Below, in pieces: positions 36,824 through 45,336 of a stretch of 64,000 nucleotides of DNA; position 1 is the first letter of the stretch, and each line of letters begins with the position of its first letter. The notes below the pieces were generated by a model that searched no databases, was not told where the DNA came from, and worked only from the letters and a program-made list of their open reading frames with translations. Both the position numbers and the translations under genes were made by a program. Location: the NCBI GenBank assembly GCA_034505795.1, contig JAPDQM010000005.1:1-64000 (forward strand), given 5' to 3'. Source of the DNA: Thermofontimicrobium_A sp034505795. Lineage in GTDB: Bacteria > Zhuqueibacterota > Zhuqueibacteria > Thermofontimicrobiales > Thermofontimicrobiaceae.

Positions 36824-38476
36824 ATGTTCAAGAATCACCCCAAAGGTTTGATTGTCGCCTTCTTTACCAACATGGGCGAACGGTTCGGATTCTATACCAT
36901 GATGGCGATTCTGGTATTGTTTCTGCAGGCAAAATATGGCTTGTCCGAGGAAAAAGCCGGTGATATTTATAGCTGGTTCTACTTTGGCATCTATGCCTTG
37001 GCCCTGGTGGGTGGGCTGATTGCGGATTTCACCAAGAATTACAAGGGAGTGATTTTTGTTGGCATCATCGTTATGTTGCTGGGCTATGTCGTTATTGCCA
37101 CCCCCGGCATGTCCTTGACTATAACCGTGATCGGATTATTTACCATTGCGTTAGGCAATGGATTATTCAAAGGGAATCTCCAGGCGTTGGTAGGCCAATT
37201 ATACGATAATGAACAATACGGCAAACTACGGGATTCAGCGTTCATGCTTTTCTACATGGGCATCAATATTGGAGCCTTTTTTGCGCCGAATGCGGCCACA
37301 GCGATGCGCAATTGGTTTTTGCGCACCAATGGTTTCCAGCATGATGCCAACCTGCCCGCGCTCTGCCACCAATTCCGCGACGGCGCCCTGCAAAACGTGG
37401 CCCAATTTCAGACCCTGGCCAACAACGCCAGTCTTACCGGTCCGGTAACTGATCTCCAGAAGTTTGCGACGGACTACCTGGATGTATTTGCCAGAGGCTA
37501 CAACTACGCCTTCGGCATAGCAGCCGTTGCCATGATCATTTCGTTAATTAGCTATGTCCTCTTTCATAAGCTACTGCCCAATAAACGAGCCATCGAAAAA
37601 GCCAAGCCAGCCAGCGAAAAGATCCAAATGTCATCCAGCGAGGAATGGCAACGAGTTTTTGCCCTCTTACTGGTGTTTGTGGTAGTTATTTTCTTCTGGA
37701 TGTCATTCCATCAAAATGGCCTAACACTCACATTTTTCGCCAGAGACTATACGGTCAAACAGGTCGGTCCGATTACGAATATCTATTTCGACCTGAAAGC
37801 GCTCCTCTCGGTCATTGCCGCCATCATCGGCCTGGTGTTTCTTTTCAATAAAAAGAACAAGCTCAATTTGCGACTGATTGGTGGCTTGATGACGTTAGTA
37901 GGTGCGGTTTTGGCCTACTGGTTCTATTCAAGCTATCAACCATTAAATGATATCCAGCCGGAGACCTTTCAGCAGTTCAATCCGCTGTTCATAGTATTTC
38001 TAACGCCAGTGTTCATCGCTTTCTTCGCCATGCTGAACAAACGCGGCAAAGAACCTTCTACTCCCAAGAAAATTGGCATCGGCATGATCATTGCGGCTAT
38101 CGGCTTTCTCGTAATCCTGGTAGGTTCCATTGGCTTACCCTCGCCAGCCTCATTGAAAGGCACCATCTCTCCCGAACGCGCTTCCGCCTATTGGTTGATC
38201 ACGAATTATTTGATTCTCACCGTAGCGGAACTGTTCCTGAGTCCGATGGGATTGTCGTTCGTCTCAAAAGTCGCACCACCCCGGCTGCAGGGATTGATGC
38301 AAGGCGGTTGGCTGGCAGCCACGGCCACGGGTAACAAGCTGTTGTTTGTGGGTAGTTATTTCTGGAGCCGATTGGAATTGTGGCAATTGTGGGCTATATT
38401 TATGATTTGTTGCCTGCTCTCTGCCGCTTTTATTTTTTCTATTATGAAATGGCTCGAGAAGGCCACCAAAAGCTAA
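36824..38476 (+). CDS. POT/PTR2-family proton-coupled oligopeptide transporter
   Basis: 550 residues from ATG 36824 (GGAGGAAATTGT upstream). The signature ERFGFYTMMAILVLFLQAKY holds the ExxER-like region of the family, and GNGLFKGNLQALVGQLYDN plus FMLFYMGINIGAFFAPN correspond to the second PTR2 signature. About 12-14 membrane segments are visible. The MxFxQ-like core GLSFVSKVAPPRLQGLMQGG is near the C-terminus. It imports di- and tripeptides with protons. It is divergent from the M2 peptidase and has its own terminator downstream. Confidence 0.92.
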   Translation: MFKNHPKGLIVAFFTNMGERFGFYTMMAILVLFLQAKYGLSEEKAGDIYSWFYFGIYALALVGGLIADFTKNYKGVIFVGIIVMLLGYVVIATPGMSLTITVIGLFTIALGNGLFKGNLQALVGQLYDNEQYGKLRDSAFMLFYMGINIGAFFAPNAATAMRNWFLRTNGFQHDANLPALCHQFRDGALQNVAQFQTLANNASLTGPVTDLQKFATDYLDVFARGYNYAFGIAAVAMIISLISYVLFHKLLPNKRAIEKAKPASEKIQMSSSEEWQRVFALLLVFVVVIFFWMSFHQNGLTLTFFARDYTVKQVGPITNIYFDLKALLSVIAAIIGLVFLFNKKNKLNLRLIGGLMTLVGAVLAYWFYSSYQPLNDIQPETFQQFNPLFIVFLTPVFIAFFAMLNKRGKEPSTPKKIGIGMIIAAIGFLVILVGSIGLPSPASLKGTISPERASAYWLITNYLILTVAELFLSPMGLSFVSKVAPPRLQGLMQGGWLAATATGNKLLFVGSYFWSRLELWQLWAIFMICCLLSAAFIFSIMKWLEKATKS

Positions 38477-38546
38477 TCATGCGCTTTTCATCGCTTGGTT
38501 TTCAATCAGAAGCATTTGGCAAAGCAATTCGTCTTTGTCTAAAATT

Positions 38547-38592
38547 GTGACCGTCATTCGCCAACCAGTGAGTGACGGTCACGTTTTATTTT
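38547..38592 (+). terminator. Rho-independent terminator of the peptide transporter
   Basis: GTGACCGTCA (38547-38556) pairs perfectly with TGACGGTCAC (38573-38582), followed by GTTTTATTTT. It lies 70 bp after the stop. Confidence 0.8.
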
Positions 38593-38707
38593 GAGCAATC
38601 TCTAAATATTGGAATTGGATAAATGAGTCCACTATAAACAGCCCTTGACCGCCCACCAACTGGCAAACTCTAATTTAGGCTAAATGATTTTGTCGAAGTT
38701 CAAATTA

Positions 38708-38733
38708 GCTGATCCGCCAGCCGGCGGATAGCT
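38708..38733. repeat. Hairpin ATCCGCC-AGCC-GGCGGAT
   Basis: Perfect 7-bp arms at 38712-38718 and 38723-38729, extended by AGCT on both sides. It sits 57 bp beyond the stop of the minus-strand DUF1858 gene and may end its transcript, although no T-run follows. Confidence 0.55.
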
Positions 38734-38785
38734 GAATTGACGGTTTTGAGAGTGCACTCATCAACCAAACCTGATGGAGAGTGAA

Positions 38786-39043
38786 TCAAATAGTGGTTGT
38801 TTTCGTCTTGGCATCGACCGAAGTCGCATTCTGCTGTTCTTTGGCAGCTAGAATGGCGTTGAGTTCAGCCACTATTTCATCCAAATTGTCAATTCCCAGC
38901 AAACGCGCTTGCAACGCAAGCGTTCCCCAGGCGGGGCTGCCACCTCAAGAGAAGCAGTACAGCCCAATTTCATGCAATGGTTCAATCAATTCCGGATAAT
39001 TGTAGACAATTTCCGCAATCGTGGTCTTGGGAGTGATTGGCAT
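38786..39043 (-). CDS. Putative selenoprotein: DUF1858 redox-disulfide protein with CxxU (in-frame UGA)
   Basis: 85 residues if UGA (complement 38947-38945, residue 33) is read as selenocysteine; otherwise the frame is cut at residue 32. ATG 39043 has AAAGGA upstream. The N-terminal TIAEIVYNYPELIEPLHEIG leads to LYCFS-UGA-GGSPAWGTLALQ and then GIDNLDEIVAELNAIL. This matches, along its whole length, the DUF1858 / TIGR03980 'hybrid cluster protein-associated redox disulfide' domain, whose signature is GxHCxxCxxxxxETL. The UGA falls exactly on the second Cys (CxxC to CxxU). A SECIS-like hairpin follows. The alternative is a point-mutated pseudogene (Cys TGC/TGT to TGA). Confidence 0.75.
38906..38922 (-). 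promoter_or_regulatory. SECIS-like stem-loop downstream of the in-frame UGA
   Basis: In the minus-strand RNA CGCUUGC pairs perfectly with GCAAGCG (7 bp) around a GUU loop. The loop begins 29 nt after the UGA, inside the 16-37 nt range of the bacterial SECIS model, and its first base is the required G. A smaller CCCC/GGGG hairpin lies between the UGA and this stem. Confidence 0.6.
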
Positions 39044-39252
39044 AATTCCGAATCCTTTCAGCTTTGGCTTTCACATTTTTATTTAGATAGTTTTGATGGC
39101 CAGGGCTGAGGAAAGATTCAATATTTTTTTGTAAAATTTCATCGATTTAAATGACGATTGCCATCTGTATGTTAACCGGTCCGGGCATTAGTCAAAATCT
39201 GCTGGAGTAATTTTCAATCTGTCACCCACGATGTCATCTCCCGGCGCATCAT

Positions 39253-40557
39253 CTATCCTGGAATACCTTTTTTGACAATGTCTGCCACAACTTCCACGAA
39301 AAAGTCTAGTTCCTTCAGCGTGGTATAGACATGCGGCGTCACCCGAATGCCTTTGAATTCTTCGTGGACAATCGGCGTGGTGTAGATTTTGAATGCATTA
39401 AATAAATAATCACACACCTTGCCGGGCTCTAAACCTTCGATGGCAAAATTGCCCAATCCGCACGATTGCTCTGGTTGCAGCGATGTGAACATTCTCACGC
39501 CGGGCAAAGTGCTAAGCTGCTGCGCCCAGTAGTTTTTCAGATACCGCAATCGCTCTTCCTTGCGCCTGGCGCCAATGCCATTATGGAAATGGATCGCCTC
39601 GCCAATTCCGAGTTCAATGGGAAAGGAACGAGTGCCCAGGGCTTCGAATTTGCGGATGTCCGGGCTACGAGGATCCTCAGGCGCCAGCAACGGCCAGAGC
39701 CGTTCGATCTTCTCTTTTTTCACCCAGAGCAATCCGGTGCCAAAGGGCGCGCACAGCCATTTGTGCAGACTGGTACCCAAATAGTCGCAGCCGAGATCAG
39801 GAATTTTGTAATCCAGATGAGCGAAGGAATGTGCGGCATCGACAATTACTTCGATCCCGTGCTGATGCGCCAGCTCACAGATTTCCCTCACAGGCGTAAT
39901 CTGACCAGTCAGAAAAACAATATGGCTCACCATGATCACTTTCGTTTTGCGGGTGATCCCCTTTTCGAAAGCCGTCGTAATTTGGTTCAACTGCTCTGGC
40001 GGTGTGGGTAACGAAATGGTTTTGACAACCACCCCGTCACGCTGCGCTCGCTGGCGCCAGGCGCGCATCATGCTGGGATAGTCCTGATTGGTTGTCAAAA
40101 TCTCATCCCCTGGCTTCAAGTCCAGGCCAAAAATCACGGTTTCCAGTGCCTCGGTGGTATTGCGCACAATCGCAATCTCCTCCGGCGAGCAGCCTGCCAG
40201 TTCGGCTAATTTGCTGCGGATGGTCTCTCGCCGCGGGCCCAAAACGGTCCACATCGTGTGAGCCGGAGCTTCATTGGAAATTTCATCATATCGTTTAACA
40301 GCATCCTGGACGATCTTCGGAGATGGACTCACGCCCCCGTTGTTGAGATTGATGATGCCGCGAGTGGTAGTATAGGCCTGCTGGACGTAATACCAGAAAT
40401 CTTCATCGCTGGCCACCGCTGCCGGAGACATATCGCTGAAACGGGCCGTAGCCGCTTCGATTCGTTTGATAAAGGTCGAGTCAAATAAAGAAAAGCCGGA
40501 AATCATGCCGGCAATGCTGCCAAGCTGTTTGAGAAAAATGCGTCGATCTTTTAGCAT
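39253..40557 (-). CDS. Exported PLP-dependent aminotransferase class V protein (isopenicillin N epimerase-like)
   Basis: 434 residues from ATG 40557, with GAAGGG 9 nt upstream; an ATG three codons earlier is possible. The N-terminus carries a twin-arginine signal (DRRIFLKQLGSIAGMISGFS), so the folded enzyme is likely sent to the periplasm by Tat. Class V features: RNTTEALETVIFGLDL, VDAAHSFAHLDYKIPDLGCD and the Schiff-base lysine in GTSLHKWLCAPFGTGLLWVK. Close relatives are called isopenicillin N epimerase or cysteine desulfurase-like, mostly without known substrate. It is monocistronic. A periplasmic PLP enzyme of this class is unusual. Confidence 0.85.
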   Translation of the reverse strand: MLKDRRIFLKQLGSIAGMISGFSLFDSTFIKRIEAATARFSDMSPAAVASDEDFWYYVQQAYTTTRGIINLNNGGVSPSPKIVQDAVKRYDEISNEAPAHTMWTVLGPRRETIRSKLAELAGCSPEEIAIVRNTTEALETVIFGLDLKPGDEILTTNQDYPSMMRAWRQRAQRDGVVVKTISLPTPPEQLNQITTAFEKGITRKTKVIMVSHIVFLTGQITPVREICELAHQHGIEVIVDAAHSFAHLDYKIPDLGCDYLGTSLHKWLCAPFGTGLLWVKKEKIERLWPLLAPEDPRSPDIRKFEALGTRSFPIELGIGEAIHFHNGIGARRKEERLRYLKNYWAQQLSTLPGVRMFTSLQPEQSCGLGNFAIEGLEPGKVCDYLFNAFKIYTTPIVHEEFKGIRVTPHVYTTLKELDFFVEVVADIVKKGIPG

Positions 40558-40740
40558 CGCAACCATCCCTTCAATTTAGATCCTTGCTTTCAGGCTGGCC
40601 TGCTTGCAGCAAGCCCAGCCAATTCACCCTGGCCAATAATGCGGCCACGAATTTTTAGTCTCCGCTGCTTCAAGAATCCCCCTTATTGGCAAAAAATGTT
40701 TCGCTCGCGGGATAATTATTCTGCAATCAATTTTTAGTTC

Positions 40741-40775
40741 ATTATTCATCCGCGGAGGGCCAAATATCATCCTTA
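40741..40775 (-). repeat. Partial inverted copy of the 64-bp intergenic repeat
   Basis: The reverse complement shares GGATGATA at one end and TCCGCGGATGAATA at the other with the repeat at 47794-47857, with a changed middle. It lies upstream of the galK promoter. Confidence 0.45.
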
Positions 40776-40839
40776 GGAAAAGAACGCTTCAACCGCCAAG
40801 GCTTAAAGATAATTTTGCCAGCAGGTGATGATAATTAAA

Positions 40840-40868
40840 TTGACATTTAGCATTTTTTATGCTATTTT
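40840..40868 (+). promoter_or_regulatory. Sigma-70 promoter of galK
   Basis: TTGACA (40840-40845), 17-nt spacer, TATTTT (40863-40868). Transcription would begin near 40875, about 30 nt before the galK ATG. The AGGAG lies at 40892-40896. Confidence 0.7.
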
Positions 40869-40904
40869 ATAAGCAAAATTTTTACATTCAACAGGAGTTT
40901 AAAC

Positions 40905-42209
40905 ATGCTAAATCTGTCGACCACCAAAAGTTTCCTGAACGATCCTCAAACGAAAGAACGATTCGTCAGCCTCTATGGTAATGAAGATGCTCTTTTGCAA
41001 CAGCAGATAGTTCGCTATCAAAAAATATTATCATCATATCAGCATCACTTTCCAGATCAATCTGTTGCACTTTTCAGCACGCCGGGCCGCACCGAACTCA
41101 GCGGTAACCACACCGACCATAATGCTGGCCGGGTGATTGCTGCGGCAATTCATCTGGATAGCATCGCCGTGGCTGCTAAAACTGACAACCACCGCATCAC
41201 GATCATCTCCGAGGGCTTCGCAACGCCATTTCAGGTCGATCTGAACGATGCATTGGCGCCAAAGCCAGAGCTTGCCGGTACCACCACGGCGCTGATCCGT
41301 GGCATTGTCAGTCGCCTTCATGAATTGGGTTATCACGCCGGTGGCTTCAATGCGTATATCAGCAGCCAGGTCAAAGTTGGCTCCGGCCTCAGCTCATCGG
41401 CATCAGTCGAAATCCTGATTGGAACCATCTTGAATCACTTTTATAATCAGCAGCAGATTCCTCCAGAAACCCTGGCATTGGTGGGCCAATTTGCCGAAAA
41501 TGTTCACTTTCAAAAACCCTGCGGCCTGATGGATCAAATCACCTGTGCCGTTGGGGGCATCGTCTCCATCGATTTTCGAGAGCCGCAGCAGCCAGCGATT
41601 CAGAAAATTGACTTTGACTTTAATCGCCAGGATTATTCCCTGGTGATCGTGGATACCGGTGGCAGCCATGCGAATCTGGTGGACGACTATGCTTCGATCC
41701 CATCGGAGATGAAGGCTGTCGCCGCTCTGCTCGGCGGCAAGGTTTGCCGCGATATCGATCTGACCAGATTGTTGGCCGAAGTGAAAGCCCTGCGCCCCAA
41801 AGTCGGCGATCGAGCGGTGTTGCGAGCCCTGCACTTTCTATTGGAAAATGAACGGGTGCAGCAGCAGGTACGAGCACTGCAACATGATGATTTCGAAACT
41901 TTCTTGCATCTGGTGAATGAATCGGGCAATTCTTCATTCAAATGGCTGCAAAACTCCTACACCATCAAAGACGTCCGGGAACAGGGCATTTCGCTGGGAC
42001 TGGCGATGACAGACTACTTTTTGAACGAATTAGGCCGGGGCGCCTGTCGCGTGCATGGCGGTGGTTTTTCGGGTACAATTCAAGCTTACTTGCCTAAAGG
42101 AGCGCTCGCGGATTACATCACATTCATGGAAAAAATCTTTGGCGAGGGCTGTGTGCTCAAATTAAATATCCGCCGCCAGGGCACAACATCAATTACCAAA
42201 AATTTGTAA
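40905..42209 (+). CDS. galK: Galactokinase (GHMP kinase)
   Basis: 434 residues; CAGGAGTTTAAAC precedes the ATG. GHMP motif 1 is STPGRTELSGNHTDHNAGRV, motif 2 KVGSGLSSSASVEILIG and the catalytic-base region QKPCGLMDQITCAVGG; motif 3 VHGGGFSGTIQAYLP lies near the C-terminus. The sugar-binding loop has GNHTDHN in place of GEHTDYN, a variant I know from a subfamily annotated as galactokinase in Firmicutes and others. It makes galactose-1-phosphate, which GalT (59.6 kb) would use. A radical SAM gene follows 4 bp on. Confidence 0.88.
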   Translation: MLNLSTTKSFLNDPQTKERFVSLYGNEDALLQQQIVRYQKILSSYQHHFPDQSVALFSTPGRTELSGNHTDHNAGRVIAAAIHLDSIAVAAKTDNHRITIISEGFATPFQVDLNDALAPKPELAGTTTALIRGIVSRLHELGYHAGGFNAYISSQVKVGSGLSSSASVEILIGTILNHFYNQQQIPPETLALVGQFAENVHFQKPCGLMDQITCAVGGIVSIDFREPQQPAIQKIDFDFNRQDYSLVIVDTGGSHANLVDDYASIPSEMKAVAALLGGKVCRDIDLTRLLAEVKALRPKVGDRAVLRALHFLLENERVQQQVRALQHDDFETFLHLVNESGNSSFKWLQNSYTIKDVREQGISLGLAMTDYFLNELGRGACRVHGGGFSGTIQAYLPKGALADYITFMEKIFGEGCVLKLNIRRQGTTSITKNL

Positions 42210-42213
42210 ACCG

Positions 42214-43182
42214 ATGCGCGCATCACCACCACATCTGTCCATTTTCCGGAGCTGCCAGCTTTGTCCCCGGGAGTGTCAGGCGAATCGAACGCTGGCTAAC
42301 CCATCGCCGATGAGTTACTGTGGCGAAGGTGCTCGCCTCCGCGTCGCCGCCATTGAAGCCCATTTCGGCGAAGAGCCTCCTATTTCGGGCACTAACGGTT
42401 CGGGTACCGTGTTTTTCAGCGGCTGCAGCTTGAAATGCATTTTCTGCCAAAATTATCAAATCTCACATCAACACCTGGGCGAGTATTTAACAATAGCCCA
42501 GGTGGTCAACCAAATCGAACAACTGGCTCAAGAGCGCCATATTCACAACGTAAATTTTGTCACGCCAGATCATTTTTTCCCTCAAACCATGGACATTGTC
42601 CGTTCGCTGCACCGCCGAGGGATTTCATTGCCCATTATCTACAATTTATCCGGCTATCAGCGCATCGAGTCGCTGCGCATGATCGCGTCGGTGGCCAATA
42701 TCTATCTGCCCGATTTCAAATACAGCGATGAGACGCTGGCCAGAACTTTATCCAATGCCAGAAATTATCCGGCCATTGCAATTGAGGCGATTGCCGAAAT
42801 GCTTCGTCAGCAGGGATTTCTCGACAGCTTTGACAAAGGAGAGGGCTCATCATTACCCATTGCCACCCGCGGGGTGCTGGTGCGGCATCTCATCTTGCCG
42901 GGCCAGACACAAAATTCCATCGACGCCTTGACTATGCTCTATACTGAATTTGGCAAAGAGCTGCCGCTGAGCTTGATGTCCCAGTATTATCCCGTCCGGC
43001 AGCACCGATTCACTTTTTTAAACCGAACCGTCACCGAGCAAGAATTCCAGGTCGTTTATCAACATGCCCTGGGATTGGGTTTCAAAAATATGTTCGTCCA
43101 ATTTCCAGATACCAACACCTCGGAACGCCCCTTCCTGCCCGATTTTACTCGCTCCCATCCATTCGCTGGAAATATCACTTAG
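42214..43182 (+). CDS. Radical SAM protein of the PflX/COG1313 family
   Basis: 322 residues. The N-terminal Cys cluster SCQLCPRECQANR is followed by the SAM cluster CSLKCIFC (in FFSGCSLKCIFCQNYQISHQ), then VNFVTPDHFFPQ, YNLSGYQ and YLPDFKYSD. This is the pyruvate-formate-lyase-activase-like PflX group, whose targets are mostly unknown. It begins 4 bp after galK without its own ribosome binding site, so it is probably coupled to it. The link to galactose metabolism may be accidental. Confidence 0.88.
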   Translation: MRASPPHLSIFRSCQLCPRECQANRTLANPSPMSYCGEGARLRVAAIEAHFGEEPPISGTNGSGTVFFSGCSLKCIFCQNYQISHQHLGEYLTIAQVVNQIEQLAQERHIHNVNFVTPDHFFPQTMDIVRSLHRRGISLPIIYNLSGYQRIESLRMIASVANIYLPDFKYSDETLARTLSNARNYPAIAIEAIAEMLRQQGFLDSFDKGEGSSLPIATRGVLVRHLILPGQTQNSIDALTMLYTEFGKELPLSLMSQYYPVRQHRFTFLNRTVTEQEFQVVYQHALGLGFKNMFVQFPDTNTSERPFLPDFTRSHPFAGNIT

Positions 43183-43194
43183 TCCGTGCTGAAC

Positions 43195-43872
43195 CTAATT
43201 TGGCCAGAGACAACTCTGGACGACAATACGGACAAACCGCAATGTATCTTTCAACCGATGAATGTGGCTCGGCTGAGCATTGTAGATCGTACGAATGGGG
43301 ACATGGGCAATCTGGAATCCCTGTCGCAACGCTTTTACCAGCAACTCCGATTCGGTTTCATAACGATGACTGATCAATTTGAGCCGTTTGAGAATTTCAG
43401 TTTTGATAAGCCGGTACCCCGATTGGCTATCCTGCACCCTGGTACCGGTAAGCAGCGAAATGATCAGTGATGTCATTTTATTGCTGAATTGTCGATCCAA
43501 AGGCATCTGAGAAAAATCGCCAGTTCTATCGCCCAGAATCAGATCGGCCCTGGTTTTTGAATAACATTCCATAAAGCGAGGAATTTCGGCGGGGTCGTGC
43601 TGGCTGTCGCCATCGAGGGTGATAACGGCCTCAAACGAATTGGCGCAAACATACTCAAAACCCAACTTCAACGCCGCGCCTTTGCCCTGATTGGTTGAAT
43701 TCTGAAGCACCACGACGCCAGCATCTTTTGCGATTTGCGCTGTAGCATCGGTCGAACCATCGTCAATCACCACAATTCGCGAGGGATCGATCCAGCGTTG
43801 AACGCCGGCAATGACCTGAGCGATGGTGGCGGCGACATTATAGGCCGGGATAATCGCTGCAATAGATTTCAT
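43195..43872 (-). CDS. Glycosyltransferase family 2 (dolichol-phosphate mannose synthase-like)
   Basis: 225 residues. GT-A motifs: AAIIPAYNVAATIAQVIAGV, IVVIDDGSTDATAQIA, LDGDSQHDPAEIPRFMECY (DxD region) and DSQSGYRLIKTEIL. There is no C-terminal membrane segment. It probably transfers a sugar to a polyprenyl phosphate. It overlaps the end of murG by 4 bases, which suggests co-translation. Confidence 0.9.
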   Translation of the reverse strand: MKSIAAIIPAYNVAATIAQVIAGVQRWIDPSRIVVIDDGSTDATAQIAKDAGVVVLQNSTNQGKGAALKLGFEYVCANSFEAVITLDGDSQHDPAEIPRFMECYSKTRADLILGDRTGDFSQMPLDRQFSNKMTSLIISLLTGTRVQDSQSGYRLIKTEILKRLKLISHRYETESELLVKALRQGFQIAHVPIRTIYNAQPSHIHRLKDTLRFVRIVVQSCLWPN

Positions 43873-44999
43873 GCGATGGTAACTGGTATTTGGGCCAAAG
43901 CCAGTACCCGCTGGGCGATGGCTTCGGCAGCATTCGGATGGTGAAATGGCTTTAAATTTTGTCGGAACAGTTGCAACTTTGGCTCATCAAAAATCAACGC
44001 TTCGATGGTTTGCTGCAGACTCTTGCCAGTTAGATCTTGCTGCAAAATCATCGCAGCAGCCTGGGCTTCAACCAGAACGCGTGCATTTTTCTCCTGATGC
44101 CCCTCAGCCGCAGTGGGCAGTGGGACAAAAATCGCCGGGATTCCTAATTGAACCAGTTCAGCAATGGTAATGGCTCCAGCGCGACAGAGGGCCAGATCGG
44201 CTGCTGCATAAGCATCAAGCATATTATAAATAAATGGTGCCACAAAAATGCGCTGCGCCGAAGCGCTACAGGCATTTTTTGCGGCATCAAAATCCGCCTC
44301 ACCGGTCTGCCAGATAATCTGAATTTCGGATGATAGATACGGTAGCGCTTCTTGTAGTGCTTTGTTGAGGGCCGTCGCGCCCTGACTGCCCCCAAAGAGA
44401 AACAGGGTTCGCTGGTCTTCGGCTAATCCAAATTGGTGTCGTGCCACTCCGCGCGGCGGCAGCACGGTAGCCAGTCGGATTGGATTGCCGGTGATTTTGA
44501 ATTTGGTCTGATCTTTAATTTTTCGAAAATAGGCCAGGGCTTCGGCAAACGCGAGATGCACCTCTGTGGCGCGGCCAGCCAGCAGACGAGTCGTAATTCC
44601 CGGGTAGCTATTCTGTTCTTGAATCAATGTGGGAGTGCCCAATAAATGTGCGGCATAGACCACCGGTCCGCTGACATAACCGCCTGTGCCCACCACCACT
44701 CGGGGCTGATAGCGCTTGAGAAACCACAGCGATTGCAATAGCCCGATGACCAGAGATGAAAAAAAAGTGAGAGTGCGAAGGCCGGGCCGCCGCGGCAAAT
44801 ACTGCACATGAATAGTATGAAGTGGGTATCCTTCCCGCGGCACGATTTTTTCCTCGATCCGCTTTTTGACGCCGACAAAAGTAATCTCCGCCTCCGGCAG
44901 CAGTTCTTTTATTTTATTGGCAATGGCGATACCCGGATAGACATGACCGCCGGTACCTCCGCCTGAGATGATCACGCGACAGCTCTTCTGTGGGGCCAT
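43869..44999 (-). CDS. murG: MurG, lipid II GlcNAc transferase
   Basis: 376 residues. GT28 motifs: SGGGTGGHVYPGIAIANKIK, VGTGGYVSGPVVYAAHLLG, QEQNSYPGITTRLLAG, then GGSQGATALNKALQEAL and CRAGAITIAELVQLGIPAIF. It adds GlcNAc from UDP-GlcNAc to undecaprenyl-pyrophosphoryl-MurNAc-pentapeptide at the inner face of the membrane. Unlike in most genomes it is not inside a mra/mur/fts cluster. If a second murG exists in the dcw cluster, this one may act on another lipid-linked sugar. Confidence 0.9.
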   Translation of the reverse strand: MAPQKSCRVIISGGGTGGHVYPGIAIANKIKELLPEAEITFVGVKKRIEEKIVPREGYPLHTIHVQYLPRRPGLRTLTFFSSLVIGLLQSLWFLKRYQPRVVVGTGGYVSGPVVYAAHLLGTPTLIQEQNSYPGITTRLLAGRATEVHLAFAEALAYFRKIKDQTKFKITGNPIRLATVLPPRGVARHQFGLAEDQRTLFLFGGSQGATALNKALQEALPYLSSEIQIIWQTGEADFDAAKNACSASAQRIFVAPFIYNMLDAYAAADLALCRAGAITIAELVQLGIPAIFVPLPTAAEGHQEKNARVLVEAQAAAMILQQDLTGKSLQQTIEALIFDEPKLQLFRQNLKPFHHPNAAEAIAQRVLALAQIPVTIA

Positions 45000-45253
45000 G
45001 ATTTCGACCTTACCTCATGTTTGTGCAGTTATTTTTCCAATTGGGTGATAAACTTATAAAAACCGATCATCAAAATCAAGCGAAATTTTTGAGGCCAAAA
45101 GAAATGGCCAGAAACATCTTCCCAAAGGGCAGCAAGCGGAACCACGTCTTGAGCATAAAGTCGATTAAATTGCCGCATAATTCGCTAATCGCTTGTGGTC
45201 AGATTGAATTGAGATTCAATAACCTTACTATTGGCGCTTAATTAAAAATTGTC

Positions 45254-45282
45254 TTGACTTTTTCTTAATAATTAGCTATCAT
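45254..45282 (+). promoter_or_regulatory. Sigma-70 promoter of the M28 peptidase gene
   Basis: TTGACT (45254-45259), 17-nt spacer, TATCAT (45277-45282). The start would be near 45289. This excludes the upstream ATG at 45286 and supports the GTG start at 45337. Confidence 0.7.
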
Positions 45283-45336
45283 TTAGTGCTAATAATCAAA
45301 AAGAAGTTAGTTATGACATTTTTCCAGGAGACTACC

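Noticed and set aside
38781..38999. 72-residue plus-strand frame
   Set aside because: It lies opposite the DUF1858 frame, has no ribosome binding site and reads as an antisense shadow.
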